Below are positions 36,400-45,529 of a DNA stretch of 64,000 nt, piece by piece. Source of the stretch: Rickettsiales bacterium (lineage in GTDB: Bacteria; Pseudomonadota; Alphaproteobacteria; G027485855); the NCBI GenBank assembly GCA_027485855.1, contig JAIXQD010000030.1:1-64000 (forward strand). The letters are read 5' to 3'. The translations under genes and the position numbers were made by a program. Each line of letters begins with the position of its first letter. The stretch's first letter is position 1. The notes beneath the pieces were generated by a model that searched no databases, was not told the DNA's origin, and saw only the letters and a program-made list of their open reading frames with translations.

Positions 36400-37353
36400 T
36401 TATTGCGTGGTGCTGGCGGCAGCGCTTTCGTTTTCGGCCTCGGCATAAATATCATTGAGCGCGTCATGATTAAAACTATAGGTGCGGCTGCAAAATTCGC
36501 AGGTCATGCGCAGCTCGCCTTCTTCCAGCATGTCATTTATTTCTTGGCGGGGCAGGGTGCGCACAATATTAGCCACACGCTCGCGGCTGCAGCGGCATTC
36601 CGCCCAAAGCGCGAGAGGCGGAAAAACCCGCACACCCTCTTCATGAAAGAGGCGATAAAGCAAATCATTGGCCGAGAGCTCGGCAGAAACCAGCTCATCG
36701 GCCGCTACGCTTTGCAGCAAAATATTGGCGCGTGACCAATCTTCGCTGGGCTCGGCGCGTATTTCTGGCGCGGTTTGGTGCCCGCCTTCTTGCGGCACAT
36801 GTTGCAGCATGATAGCGCCACAGCGCCAGCCCTCGGCGCTTTTGCTGGCGGCACAAGCAAAGCTGGTATTGATTTGCTCGGATTGCACAAAATAATGCTG
36901 CACCGATTGTGCCAAACTAAGCCCTTCAAGCGGCACAATGCCTTGATAGCGGTCGGTGTGCTCGCCTTGATCAAGCGTAAAAGCCAAATAACCCTGCCCC
37001 AAAAGCGCCTTGTGGCTGGGGGCCTTGCCCAGCATGGCTAAACGCTCGGCATCAAATTGTGCAAAAGCCCGAATGCCACCTTTGCTGGTGATATCGCACA
37101 CCAGCATGGTGAGGGGGCCATTGCCTTTGGTTTGCAAAGTAAAAATGCCCTCAAATTTAAGCATGGTGGCAAGGCAGGCGGTAAGCGCTGCGGCCTCGGC
37201 CAATAATTGCGCAATAGTTTGCGGGTAATTATGCCGCTCGATAATTTCGTTGATAACCGAGCCTAAGCGCACCGAGCGCCCACGCAGATGCGAGCTTTCA
37301 AGCTGGAAAGTTTGCACCAAATTATCGGGCGGGGCGGCAAGCTTAATGCTCAT
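36400..37353 (-). CDS. hslO: Redox-regulated chaperone Hsp33
   Basis: Hsp33 is a holdase switched on by oxidation of four zinc-binding cysteines. The 317-aa protein has those cysteines near the C-terminus as CRC in WAECRCSRERV and CxxC in CEFCSRTY. The N-terminal core shows LRGRSVRLGSVINEII and LTACLATMLKFEGIFTLQTKGNGPLTMLVCD (read in pieces). Next to argD, as in many alphaproteobacteria, but argF, often found between them, is absent here. Confidence 0.95.
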   Translation of the reverse strand: MSIKLAAPPDNLVQTFQLESSHLRGRSVRLGSVINEIIERHNYPQTIAQLLAEAAALTACLATMLKFEGIFTLQTKGNGPLTMLVCDITSKGGIRAFAQFDAERLAMLGKAPSHKALLGQGYLAFTLDQGEHTDRYQGIVPLEGLSLAQSVQHYFVQSEQINTSFACAASKSAEGWRCGAIMLQHVPQEGGHQTAPEIRAEPSEDWSRANILLQSVAADELVSAELSANDLLYRLFHEEGVRVFPPLALWAECRCSRERVANIVRTLPRQEINDMLEEGELRMTCEFCSRTYSFNHDALNDIYAEAENESAAASTTQ

Positions 37354-37374
37354 AATTTAACTTTCTTGATTTGC

Positions 37375-38592
37375 CTAAGCCGCAAGCTTGGTTGCGAGCA
37401 CGCCCGCAACTTTGTTGACGATGCTGAGCGCCTGCGCCATTTCAGCCTCGCTGATAATCAGTGGCGGCAAAAGGCGCACCACATTTTCGCCACCCGCCAC
37501 CGTCAGCAGCCCCTCATGGCGCAAATCGGCAATGAGCTGGCCGCTATCTAAGCTATTTTGCAGGCGCAAACCTTGCATCAGACCAAGGCCGCGACGCTCG
37601 GCGAAAAGCTGCGGATAGTTTTTGACCAAATCATCAAAGCCTTGCTGCAATTGTTGGCCGCGCGCGCGCACATGCGTAAAAAATTGTGGCTGGCTCATTT
37701 CTTCAAGCACGGCTTCAATTACGGCCAAAGCCAGCGGATTGCCGCCATAAGTGCTGCCATGCATGCCCATGCCCATGCCTTGCGCGGCGTTGGCCGTGGC
37801 CAAACACGCCCCCACCGGAAAGCCACTGCCTAAGCCTTTGGCGCTGCACAGCACATCGGGCATAATTTCGGCATGCTCATAGGCAAACAGCTTGCCAGTG
37901 CGGCCCATGCCGGTTTGCACCTCATCAAAAAATAACAGCAAATTATGCTGGTCACAGAGTTGCCGCATAAAGCGCAATTGCTCGTGGCTGAAAGGGCGAA
38001 TGCCGCCCTCGCCTTGAATGGGCTCGCAATGAATGGCGGCTGTTTCAGGCGTAATGGCTGCTTGCAGCGCGGCCATATCGGCGAAAGGCACTTGGTCGAA
38101 GCCGTCGGTTTGTGGGCCAAAGCCTTTGACCATTTTTTCGCTTTTAGCGGCGGCAATGGCCGCCAATGTGCGACCATGAAAGGCGCCCTCAAAAGTAATG
38201 ATACGAAAGCGCTCGGGGCGGCCCATGCTATATTGGTAGTTGCGGCAAATTTTTACGCCCAGCTCCCAGGCTTCAACGCCGCTATTTTGAAAAAACACCC
38301 GCTCGGCAAAAGTGATGTCGCATAATTTTTTGGCAACGCGCTCTTGCTGGGGTGAGCGATAAAGATTAGACACATGCCATAATTTTTCGGCCTGATTTTT
38401 GAGCGCGGCCACCAGCTTTGGGTGACAATGCCCCAAAGCATTAACGGCAAAGCCCGAGGCAAAATCTAAATATTTGCGACCATCTTCAGCCCAAAGCCAA
38501 CAGCCTTCGCCGCGCACAAAAGGCACATCGGCGCGGTCGTAAAATGGCATAAGATGCGGCTCTAGCGGGTGTGGGGGATAGGTCGCGGGCAT
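37375..38592 (-). CDS. argD: Acetylornithine aminotransferase
   Basis: A class III PLP-dependent aminotransferase of arginine synthesis (N-acetylornithine and glutamate semialdehyde step; may also serve lysine synthesis). 405 aa: FVRGEGCWLWAEDGRKYLDF at the N-terminus, FFQNSGVEAWELGVKICRNY, LLFFDEVQTGMGRTGKLFAYE, and the PLP lysine in LCSAKGLGSGFPVGA near residue 250. The usual NSGxEA motif is NSGVEA. AAGGAG is upstream of the ATG. hslO follows 21 bp later on the same strand. Confidence 0.95.
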   Translation of the reverse strand: MPATYPPHPLEPHLMPFYDRADVPFVRGEGCWLWAEDGRKYLDFASGFAVNALGHCHPKLVAALKNQAEKLWHVSNLYRSPQQERVAKKLCDITFAERVFFQNSGVEAWELGVKICRNYQYSMGRPERFRIITFEGAFHGRTLAAIAAAKSEKMVKGFGPQTDGFDQVPFADMAALQAAITPETAAIHCEPIQGEGGIRPFSHEQLRFMRQLCDQHNLLLFFDEVQTGMGRTGKLFAYEHAEIMPDVLCSAKGLGSGFPVGACLATANAAQGMGMGMHGSTYGGNPLALAVIEAVLEEMSQPQFFTHVRARGQQLQQGFDDLVKNYPQLFAERRGLGLMQGLRLQNSLDSGQLIADLRHEGLLTVAGGENVVRLLPPLIISEAEMAQALSIVNKVAGVLATKLAA

Positions 38593-38696
38593 GGCTTTCT
38601 CCTTAATTACTATAATATAACAGGGAAAAAGCTGGCCGATAACCCCCTACGTTTGGCTGTGACGCAATTTATGGCCGCCAGTTTAGGGGCGCCAGT

Positions 38697-39557
38697 TTAG
38701 GGACGAAGCCGGTAGCCCGTGGCAATCATACGCCAGCACAGTGCAAATAATATTATGCATATCACGGCCATGACGATAAGGCCGGTGGTAAGCGTGCCGT
38801 CCGATACGCCAATAAAGCCATAGCGAAAGCCATCAACCATGTAAAAAAACGGGTTAAGATGGCAAATAAATTGCCATTGGGGCGGCAGCTGCTCGGCCAC
38901 AAAAAAAGTGCCCGATAAAAAAGTGGCGGGCATAACAATAAAACTGGTGACAGCGGCCAGATGGTCAAATTTATCGCTGATAATGCCCGCCACCAGCCCC
39001 AAAAGCGCCATCAGCAAACTACCGAGCATGGCATGATAGAGCACATAAAAAATATCATGGAGGCCAAAGGGCACAAATAAAGCAACAATCGGCACGCTGG
39101 CGATGCCCAAGGCCAAGCCGCGCACCATGCCACCCAGCGCATAGGCGGCCGTAAGCTCAAGCGAAGAGAGCGGCGGCATCAGCACATCAACGATGTTGCC
39201 TTGAATTTTAGAAATAATCAGGCTGGAGCTGGTATTGGCAAAAGCATTTTGCGCCATGCTCATCATGATAAGGCCCGGCGCTAAAAAAGACATATAGGCT
39301 ACGCCAACAATCTGTTTGCCTTCACCACCCAAGGCCAAAGCAAACACCATGAGAAACAGCAAAGTTGTGGCAATGGGTGCCCAAATTGTTTGAATATGCA
39401 CTGTGGCGAAGCGCAAAATCTCTTTTTGCAGCAAGGTAAAAAAACCTATGCCATTAAAATTGCCATAAAGGCGCGGCGCTGGTGCGGCTGCGGGGTGTGC
39501 GGCAGCAGGAGAGGCGGGCGGCATGGCTGTGCTTGATGCGTGACTGGTTTGGGTCAT
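38697..39557 (-). CDS. ABC-2-type transporter permease
   Basis: 286 aa with a proline/alanine-rich N-terminal tail (about 1-30) and six predicted membrane segments from about residue 62 on. Segments such as ISKIQGNIVDVLMPPLSSLEL, ATFLSGTFFVAEQLPPQWQFICHLNPFFYMVDGFRYGF (read in pieces) match the NodJ/YadH-like ABC-2 family, which exports polysaccharides, lipids or drugs. No ATPase gene is next to it in this window, so the partner must lie elsewhere. A 14-bp tandem duplication contains its stop codon (38676-38703). Confidence 0.88.
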   Translation of the reverse strand: MTQTSHASSTAMPPASPAAAHPAAAPAPRLYGNFNGIGFFTLLQKEILRFATVHIQTIWAPIATTLLFLMVFALALGGEGKQIVGVAYMSFLAPGLIMMSMAQNAFANTSSSLIISKIQGNIVDVLMPPLSSLELTAAYALGGMVRGLALGIASVPIVALFVPFGLHDIFYVLYHAMLGSLLMALLGLVAGIISDKFDHLAAVTSFIVMPATFLSGTFFVAEQLPPQWQFICHLNPFFYMVDGFRYGFIGVSDGTLTTGLIVMAVICIILFALCWRMIATGYRLRP

Positions 39558-39634
39558 GCCTTACTTTAACGCAGTGCACAGCGATTTGCAAAGCAGGTTG
39601 TCTTGGTACGCTACAAGCTAATTTTGTGCCGGTT

Positions 39635-41626
39635 TTACTCTTGCTGTAGCAGGTTCTGCCACACTTGCTGGCCCGATGTGCCAAGCAAATCGGCTAAAGC
39701 CATCACCACGCGCTTATCAAAGACGCGCCCAACAGCGCGCTCAAGATTGGCCAAAGCCTCGGCTGGCGGCAAGCCAGCGCGGTGCGCTCTGGGGCTGGCC
39801 ATGGCCACAAAAGCATTGGCCACCGCCACCACGCGCGCGGTGAGCAAAATATCTTCGCCGCGCCGCCCATCCGGAATGCCGCTGCCATCCACATGCTCAA
39901 GCACTTGTTTTAGGGTTGGCACAATGGGCTGCTCAAAAGTAATGAGCGATAAAATATCGGCCGATGATAAAATCGAGCGCCGCACTTGCGTTAATTCTTC
40001 TTCGGTGAGGGTGTCGGCCTTGGTCAGAATGGCACGCGGCACCAGCAACTTGCCGAAATTCATAAGATGGCCCGATAGCTCGCAGGTTTCGGCCTCGTTG
40101 GCGGGCATTTGTAATTTCTCGGCGAGTAAGCGCGCGAGCCGCCCCACCCGCTCTGAGTGCCCCGCGGCATGCGGGTCACGCCGGTCAACCACGGCCAGCA
40201 AAGTATCAATCACTTGGCGCAATTGCGTTTCGCGGCGCTCGCGCTCGCTAATCAGTGCGGTGATATCATCTTCGGCAATCAGCACGCCATCGGGTAGTTT
40301 GGGCAAGGGCGGCAGGGGGATATGATGCACCTGCACCACCCGTGGCAATACGCGGTTGCCGATATTATCGCGGATAATCACCAGGCTCTGGCTGCGCCGT
40401 GCTTCACGCGTGCCGGGGCGCCAGCGCTCGGCGGTACGTTGGCCAAAGACCTCAGTGACACTGCGGCCAATAATGCCATCATCCTCTTTGCCAGCCAGCC
40501 TTAATGCGGGCGCATTGATAAAACGAATAATCTCGCCGCTATCAACAATGATAACCGCCCGCGCTTGATTGTCGGCCACTGTGCGCAAGAGCTTGCCATG
40601 ATAATCAGCGTCATGTGCCAATTCACGATTAACCGAAACCAGCTGCTCGGTGACTTTGGCGCGGGTCATGGCACCGCCTAAAAATGTTATCGACACACCC
40701 GCCAGCAGCAAGGCTAAAACCGCCAGCGCCAGCCATTCCCAATCGGGGGTGATGTCGGCCAAGGTGCGTGCCTCTGGCATGGCGGCCATAGTCAGCCAGG
40801 GCGTGCCCTCAATTTTGCGGCTATGTAACAGCCAGCCTTCGTTGCCACTGCTGACAATAATAGGCTGGGCGGTTGCTTGTAAGGCATTTTGTCCTATTTG
40901 TGCAAGCAGCTGCTCGGCCTGTGCGGTGTTGCCGGTCAGCACCAGCGCGCCACCATTATTGCTGGCTTTGACCAAACCCAGCAGTGCGTTATCTTGCGAC
41001 TGGGCGGTAAAAAGCTGCTTTAAGCTGGGTGGCAAAGGTTTTACGCCAAGCAATACGCCTACCGGTTTTTTATTTTCAAATAAGGGCACAATGGCCACAA
41101 AAACATTTTGCTGATTGCCGTCAGGCACAATATCGGCTTGTGGCTTGCCGGTTTGCAGCACGCGCGCCGCCACTGCATTGAGGCTTTCAGGCAAAACCCA
41201 ACCCTCGGGCACAGTGAATAAATAATTGCGCTGTGGAAAAGCCACAGCCACGCCACCCAATATTTCGGTTTGGCCAGCGGTGCTCAGCCAGTTTTGCGCG
41301 GCCTTACGAAAATCGGCCGCTTCTGGTGTATCTGAAAGCCAAGCCTGCTGCGTTGCGGCTGCGGGCACAAATGGCAATTGGCTGAGCGTATCAAGCTGGC
41401 GCATTTCGCTTTGCAGCCATTGCTGGGTGAGGGTGCTTTGGCTGTTATTATCCGATTCAAGCTGGTTATAGGCATGGCGCAATTGCTGCTGCTTCATGTC
41501 GGTGAGAAAGCGCATAGTGCCAAAGACGGCGCCGCCCAGCAGCAGCAAAGTGAGCAGCAGCAGCAAAAGCGCGCGCCAGCGCGGCAAGGCTGGTGCTGGC
41601 TGAGACGTCTTTTTTTGTTTGGGCAT
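39635..41626 (-). CDS. Membrane PAS/HD-domain protein with degenerate HD-GYP motifs
   Basis: 663 aa: TM near 17-40, a large periplasmic (Cache-like) region, TM near 300-320, PAS-like region (about 345-455) and a C-terminal HD-GYP-type region. Motifs are altered: the usual HDIGK reads MNFGK (SGHLMNFGKLLVP near 520), and HHExxDGxGYP reads LEHVDGSGIP (near 578). GHSERVGRLARLL is kept. Cyclic-di-GMP phosphodiesterase activity is therefore doubtful; a sensory or binding role is possible. It is divergent from another degenerate signalling protein (EAL-like). Confidence 0.85.
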   Translation of the reverse strand: MPKQKKTSQPAPALPRWRALLLLLLTLLLLGGAVFGTMRFLTDMKQQQLRHAYNQLESDNNSQSTLTQQWLQSEMRQLDTLSQLPFVPAAATQQAWLSDTPEAADFRKAAQNWLSTAGQTEILGGVAVAFPQRNYLFTVPEGWVLPESLNAVAARVLQTGKPQADIVPDGNQQNVFVAIVPLFENKKPVGVLLGVKPLPPSLKQLFTAQSQDNALLGLVKASNNGGALVLTGNTAQAEQLLAQIGQNALQATAQPIIVSSGNEGWLLHSRKIEGTPWLTMAAMPEARTLADITPDWEWLALAVLALLLAGVSITFLGGAMTRAKVTEQLVSVNRELAHDADYHGKLLRTVADNQARAVIIVDSGEIIRFINAPALRLAGKEDDGIIGRSVTEVFGQRTAERWRPGTREARRSQSLVIIRDNIGNRVLPRVVQVHHIPLPPLPKLPDGVLIAEDDITALISERERRETQLRQVIDTLLAVVDRRDPHAAGHSERVGRLARLLAEKLQMPANEAETCELSGHLMNFGKLLVPRAILTKADTLTEEELTQVRRSILSSADILSLITFEQPIVPTLKQVLEHVDGSGIPDGRRGEDILLTARVVAVANAFVAMASPRAHRAGLPPAEALANLERAVGRVFDKRVVMALADLLGTSGQQVWQNLLQQE

Positions 41627-41719
41627 GAGCGGCTCGCTGTTTAGAGAAATTCTTTTATCTCTTTTTTACCGAAAATCCGTTAAGCTTAGCTTACTGTTTT
41701 GATTCTCTTAGGTTCTTAC

Positions 41720-42955
41720 ATGCCAGCCGGTCTCGGGCGTATCAATGCCCAAGAAATACTTTTGCTTGAACAGCTCGACCGCTTAGAGCGTATTCGTTTC
41801 GGTCGGGTGGTGCTGCATTTGCATTTGTCGCAATTGCAAGCGCAGCATCGGCGCGCCCAATATATGCGTATCGCCACCAACACGTTCCGCGACCAAGTTA
41901 AAGCGCTTGATGGGCAGCTCTTTACGCTATCGAATGATGATATTGTGTTTATTGCCTCTGGCGTGCGGCTGACAGTTTTGCAAGATATCGTCAATCGCAT
42001 GCGCTTGCTGTTCACCGAGGACCCGCTCACCCATTATGCCGACAATGACCAGCAGCATCCGCAATTTTGTTCATGGTACCAGCTCGATATCGATTTTGCC
42101 GCTTTTCAAAAAACGGTGCGCGAGCTTTACGACCAGTCAGAGCAACAGCGCCTGAGCGCCGAACAAGACGAAACGGCGCTGTTTCGGGTTAAGGGCGCGC
42201 AGCAAATGACACCCGCCATTTTGGCCAAGCTGGAAGAGGCGCTCACCAATGCCGATTTGCAAACGGTGGTGCGCACGCAAACCGCCTGCACCGTTTTGCC
42301 CGACCATGCGCCACAGCCTTTATTCGATGAATATTATGTATCGATTGGTGAGTTGCAAAAAAACATGACTCCCGGCATTGATCTTTTGGGCAATCGCTGG
42401 CTGTTTCATCATCTCACTCATTTGCTTGATCGGCGCATGATTGCCCATTTGCTCAAAGGCGGGCTGCGTCCTGATCGGCCCTTTAGCCTCAACCTCAATG
42501 TGGCAACTTTGCTGGGCACGGATTTTCAGCGCTTTGATGAGATGGTGGCCACGCAATTGCGCGGGCGCTTAGTGGCCGAGCTGCAAGCGGCAGATATTTT
42601 TGCTGATATGGGCAGTTTTTTGTTTGTGCGCGATTATCTGCGCGAGCGTGGCTATCGTTTGCTGCTCGATGGGTTAACGCACACAACGCTCAATTATTTT
42701 AATCGGGCGCAATTGGGTTTTGATTTAATCAAGCTGCAATGGACCCCTGAAAGCATGCTGGAGCTTAAAACCGATGCGTTGCTGCGTCTGCGCGAGAAAA
42801 TTGCCGAAATTGGTCAGGCGCGGGTGGTGATGTCGCGGGTTGAAGATATGGCCGCGCTTGAAACGGGGCGTGGTCTTGGCATTGTCATGTATCAAGGCCG
42901 ACATATCGATAAAATGCTGGCCGAGCAGCGCCACAATAATCGCCCGCGTTTTTAA
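41720..42955 (+). CDS. Degenerate EAL-domain-like protein
   Basis: 411 aa. The C-terminal half (about 210-400) keeps the fold pattern of EAL phosphodiesterases: FSLNLNVATLLGTDFQRFDEMV, LVAELQAADIFADM, RGYRLLLDGLTHTTLNYF, LGFDLIKLQWTPES. The catalytic signatures are missing: no ExL at the domain start, and the DDFG segment is LDGLT. It is likely inactive toward c-di-GMP, possibly a binding or scaffold protein. ATG 41720 (MPAGLGRI) has an AGG 8 nt upstream; the frame also opens at TTG 41699. A 15-bp tandem duplication spans its stop. Confidence 0.75.
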   Translation: MPAGLGRINAQEILLLEQLDRLERIRFGRVVLHLHLSQLQAQHRRAQYMRIATNTFRDQVKALDGQLFTLSNDDIVFIASGVRLTVLQDIVNRMRLLFTEDPLTHYADNDQQHPQFCSWYQLDIDFAAFQKTVRELYDQSEQQRLSAEQDETALFRVKGAQQMTPAILAKLEEALTNADLQTVVRTQTACTVLPDHAPQPLFDEYYVSIGELQKNMTPGIDLLGNRWLFHHLTHLLDRRMIAHLLKGGLRPDRPFSLNLNVATLLGTDFQRFDEMVATQLRGRLVAELQAADIFADMGSFLFVRDYLRERGYRLLLDGLTHTTLNYFNRAQLGFDLIKLQWTPESMLELKTDALLRLREKIAEIGQARVVMSRVEDMAALETGRGLGIVMYQGRHIDKMLAEQRHNNRPRF

Positions 42956-42977
42956 GCAATGAGTTTTTAAGCAATGG
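42948..42977 (+). repeat. 15-bp tandem duplication across a stop codon
   Basis: gtttttaagcaatga (42948-42962) is followed directly by gtttttaagcaatgg (42963-42977). The TAA stop of the EAL-like gene (42953-42955) lies in the first copy. Confidence 0.9.
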
Positions 42978-42988
42978 GCATTTAATTT

Positions 42989-44098
42989 ATGGACAGCATC
43001 GAGAATATCATTATTGGCGGCGGCGTGGTGGGGCTGGCGCTGGCGCGTCATTTGGCGCTCTTGGGGCGCGAGGTAGCGCTGCTTGAGGCCGAGGCGCAAT
43101 GCGGTCAAGGCACCAGCAGCCGCAATAGTGGCGTTATTCATGCGGGGCTTTATTATCGGCCAGGGTCATTGAAGGCCAGCATTGCGGTACGTGGCCGCGA
43201 TTTGCTCTACGAATTTGCGCGCACCCATAATGTGCCGCATGCGCGCTGTGGTAAGTTGGTGGTGGCACATCACAATGATGATGTGCCACGGCTGCAAGCG
43301 CTAATCGAGCGCGGGCAGCAAAATGGCCTCACTGATTTAACTTGGCTCAGCGCGGCAGAGGCGCAAGCGCATGAGCCACAGCTAAAATGTGTCGGCGCTA
43401 TTTATTCGCCCAGCAGCGGTATAATAGACCAACATGAATATATGTGGGCGTTAGAGGCTGTGGCTACCGATCATGGCGCGCTGATTGCTACGCATAGTCC
43501 GGTGGTTGGCATCAGCAAAAATGCGCACGGTTTTGTGGTTGAAATTGGCGGCGCATCACCCAGTTTTTTGGCGGCAAAAAATATTATCAATGCGGCGGGG
43601 CTTGGGGCGCAGCGTGTGGCATCTTTAGTGGCCGAGATGAAGGCCGAGCACATACCGCCCTTGTTGCTCAATAAAGGCCATTATTTTACCTGCTCGGCGC
43701 CGGCGCCTTTTACGCATTTGATTTATCCAAGCCCGCCCACAGCAGGCAGCGGCCAAGGGCATGGCATACATTATTTGCGCGATCTTGCCGGGCAAATGCG
43801 TTTTGGCCCCGATGCGCATTGGGTTGAAAAAATTGATTATGCCGTGCCCGAAAATCTGGCCGAGAGCTTTTATCAAGCGGTTGAAAAATATTGGCCAGAG
43901 GTGCGCTCGCATAATCTGCGCCCTGATTATGCCGGCATTCGGCCACGTTTAAGCCGCACCGGCAGCAGCGAGGGCGATTTTATGCTGCAAAGCTCAGCGC
44001 AGCATGGGGTCGTGGGCTTGATTAATTTATTTGGCATTGAAAGCCCCGGCCTTACGGTTTCGCTGGCGCTGGCCGAGAAAGTAGCCGAATTACTCTAG
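42989..44098 (+). CDS. LhgO-like FAD-dependent oxidoreductase
   Basis: 369 aa with an N-terminal FAD-binding dinucleotide fold (IIIGGGVVGLALARHLALLGREVALLEAE), then TSSRNSGVIHAGLYYRPGSLKA, the L-2-hydroxyglutarate oxidase signature region, plus GIIDQHEYMWALE and a C-terminal GLINLFGIESPGLTVSLALAEKVAELL (read in pieces). L-2-hydroxyglutarate oxidases convert L-2-hydroxyglutarate to 2-oxoglutarate. Other members of the DAO superfamily cannot be excluded. It follows the EAL-like gene. Confidence 0.85.
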   Translation: MDSIENIIIGGGVVGLALARHLALLGREVALLEAEAQCGQGTSSRNSGVIHAGLYYRPGSLKASIAVRGRDLLYEFARTHNVPHARCGKLVVAHHNDDVPRLQALIERGQQNGLTDLTWLSAAEAQAHEPQLKCVGAIYSPSSGIIDQHEYMWALEAVATDHGALIATHSPVVGISKNAHGFVVEIGGASPSFLAAKNIINAAGLGAQRVASLVAEMKAEHIPPLLLNKGHYFTCSAPAPFTHLIYPSPPTAGSGQGHGIHYLRDLAGQMRFGPDAHWVEKIDYAVPENLAESFYQAVEKYWPEVRSHNLRPDYAGIRPRLSRTGSSEGDFMLQSSAQHGVVGLINLFGIESPGLTVSLALAEKVAELL

Positions 44099-44184
44099 TA
44101 TTAGCGGCGCTAATCGCTTGCTTTGGCCATCGTAAAAGGCTATTTTCGGCGCGCACTATAGCTTAACTCTCGCGGAGCATTACC

Positions 44185-45498
44185 ATGGCCAGCCCCAATG
44201 TCAAATCTGTCAATCCTGACTACAAAGTAAAAGACATCGCCTTGGCCGATTGGGGCCGCCGCGAAATCAGCATCGCCGAAAGCGAGATGCCCGGCCTTAT
44301 GGCGCTGCGCGCCGAGTTTGCCGGCAAAAAGCCGCTGCGGGGTGCGCGTATTTCTGGTTGCTTGCACATGACCATTCAAACCGCCGTGCTGATTGAAACA
44401 CTGACCGACCTTGGCGCCGAAGTGCGCTGGAGCAGCTGCAATATTTTTTCAACGCAAGATCATGCGGCCGCAGCCATTGCCAAAGCCGGCATTCCGGTGT
44501 TTGCCTGGAAAGGCGAAAGCGAAGAAGAATATTGGTGGTGCGTTGAGCAAACTTTGTTTGGCCCCAATGGCTGGACACCTAATTTGCTGCTGGATGATGG
44601 CGGCGATATGACCATTTTGGCGCACGAAAAATTTCCTGAAATTCTTAAGGATGTTAAAGGCGTTTCGGAAGAAACCACCACAGGCGTGCATCGCCTCTAT
44701 GAGATGGCCAAAGTGGGCAAATTGTTTATTCCCGCCATTAACGTCAATGACAGCGTGACCAAATCGAAGTTTGATAATCTTTATGGCTGCCGTGAAAGTT
44801 TGGTTGATGGCCTTAAGCGCGCCACCGGTGTGATGATGGCTGGTAAAACCGCCATTGTTTGCGGCTATGGCGATGTGGGCAAGGGCAGTGCGGCTTCGAT
44901 GCGCAGTCAAGGCGCGCGCGTGCTGGTGACTGAGATCGACCCCATCAATGCGCTGCAAGCCGCGATGGAAGGCTACCAAGTGGTCACCATGGATGAGGCA
45001 GCGCCGCTGGCCGATATTGTGGTAACCGCCACTGGTAACGTCGATGTGGTGACCATTGAGCATATGCGCCAAATGAAAGACCGCGCCATTTTGGCCAATA
45101 TTGGCCATTTTGATAGCGAAATTCAGATTGAGGCGCTGCGCAATTATAAGTGGGAAAATGTGAAGCCCCAAGTGGATGAAGTGATTTTCCCCGATGGTAA
45201 GCGCCTGCTGGTGCTGGCTGAGGGTCGCTTGGTTAATCTTGGCTGCGCGCAAGGTCACCCCAGCTTTGTCATGAGCGCGTCCTTTACCAATCAGGTGCTG
45301 GCACAGCTCGAATTATGGCAAAATGCCAGCAAATATGAGAAGCAGGTTTATGTTTTGCCGAAACACCTCGACGAAAAAGTGGCGCGCTTGCATTTGCAAA
45401 AACTGGGCGTGAAGCTGACCGTCTTGAGCGATAAACAGGCCGAATATATCGGTGTGGATGCAGAAGGCCCCTATAAGCCCGAGCGCTATCGTTACTAG
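44185..45498 (+). CDS. ahcY: Adenosylhomocysteinase
   Basis: Hydrolyses S-adenosylhomocysteine to adenosine and homocysteine in the methyl cycle. 437 aa with NAD-binding [61 protein letters not shown] (read in pieces), and the C-terminal ending [14 protein letters not shown] lies 7 nt upstream of the ATG. No SAH riboswitch is evident upstream. divL follows after 31 bp. Confidence 0.98.
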   Translation: MASPNVKSVNPDYKVKDIALADWGRREISIAESEMPGLMALRAEFAGKKPLRGARISGCLHMTIQTAVLIETLTDLGAEVRWSSCNIFSTQDHAAAAIAKAGIPVFAWKGESEEEYWWCVEQTLFGPNGWTPNLLLDDGGDMTILAHEKFPEILKDVKGVSEETTTGVHRLYEMAKVGKLFIPAINVNDSVTKSKFDNLYGCRESLVDGLKRATGVMMAGKTAIVCGYGDVGKGSAASMRSQGARVLVTEIDPINALQAAMEGYQVVTMDEAAPLADIVVTATGNVDVVTIEHMRQMKDRAILANIGHFDSEIQIEALRNYKWENVKPQVDEVIFPDGKRLLVLAEGRLVNLGCAQGHPSFVMSASFTNQVLAQLELWQNASKYEKQVYVLPKHLDEKVARLHLQKLGVKLTVLSDKQAEYIGVDAEGPYKPERYRY

Positions 45499-45529
45499 CA
45501 AAAAACCGCCGATGTCGCTAAGCTAAGCC

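Noticed and set aside
44099..44184. SAH riboswitch upstream of ahcY
   Set aside because: The spacer is only 86 bp and shows no recognisable riboswitch core.
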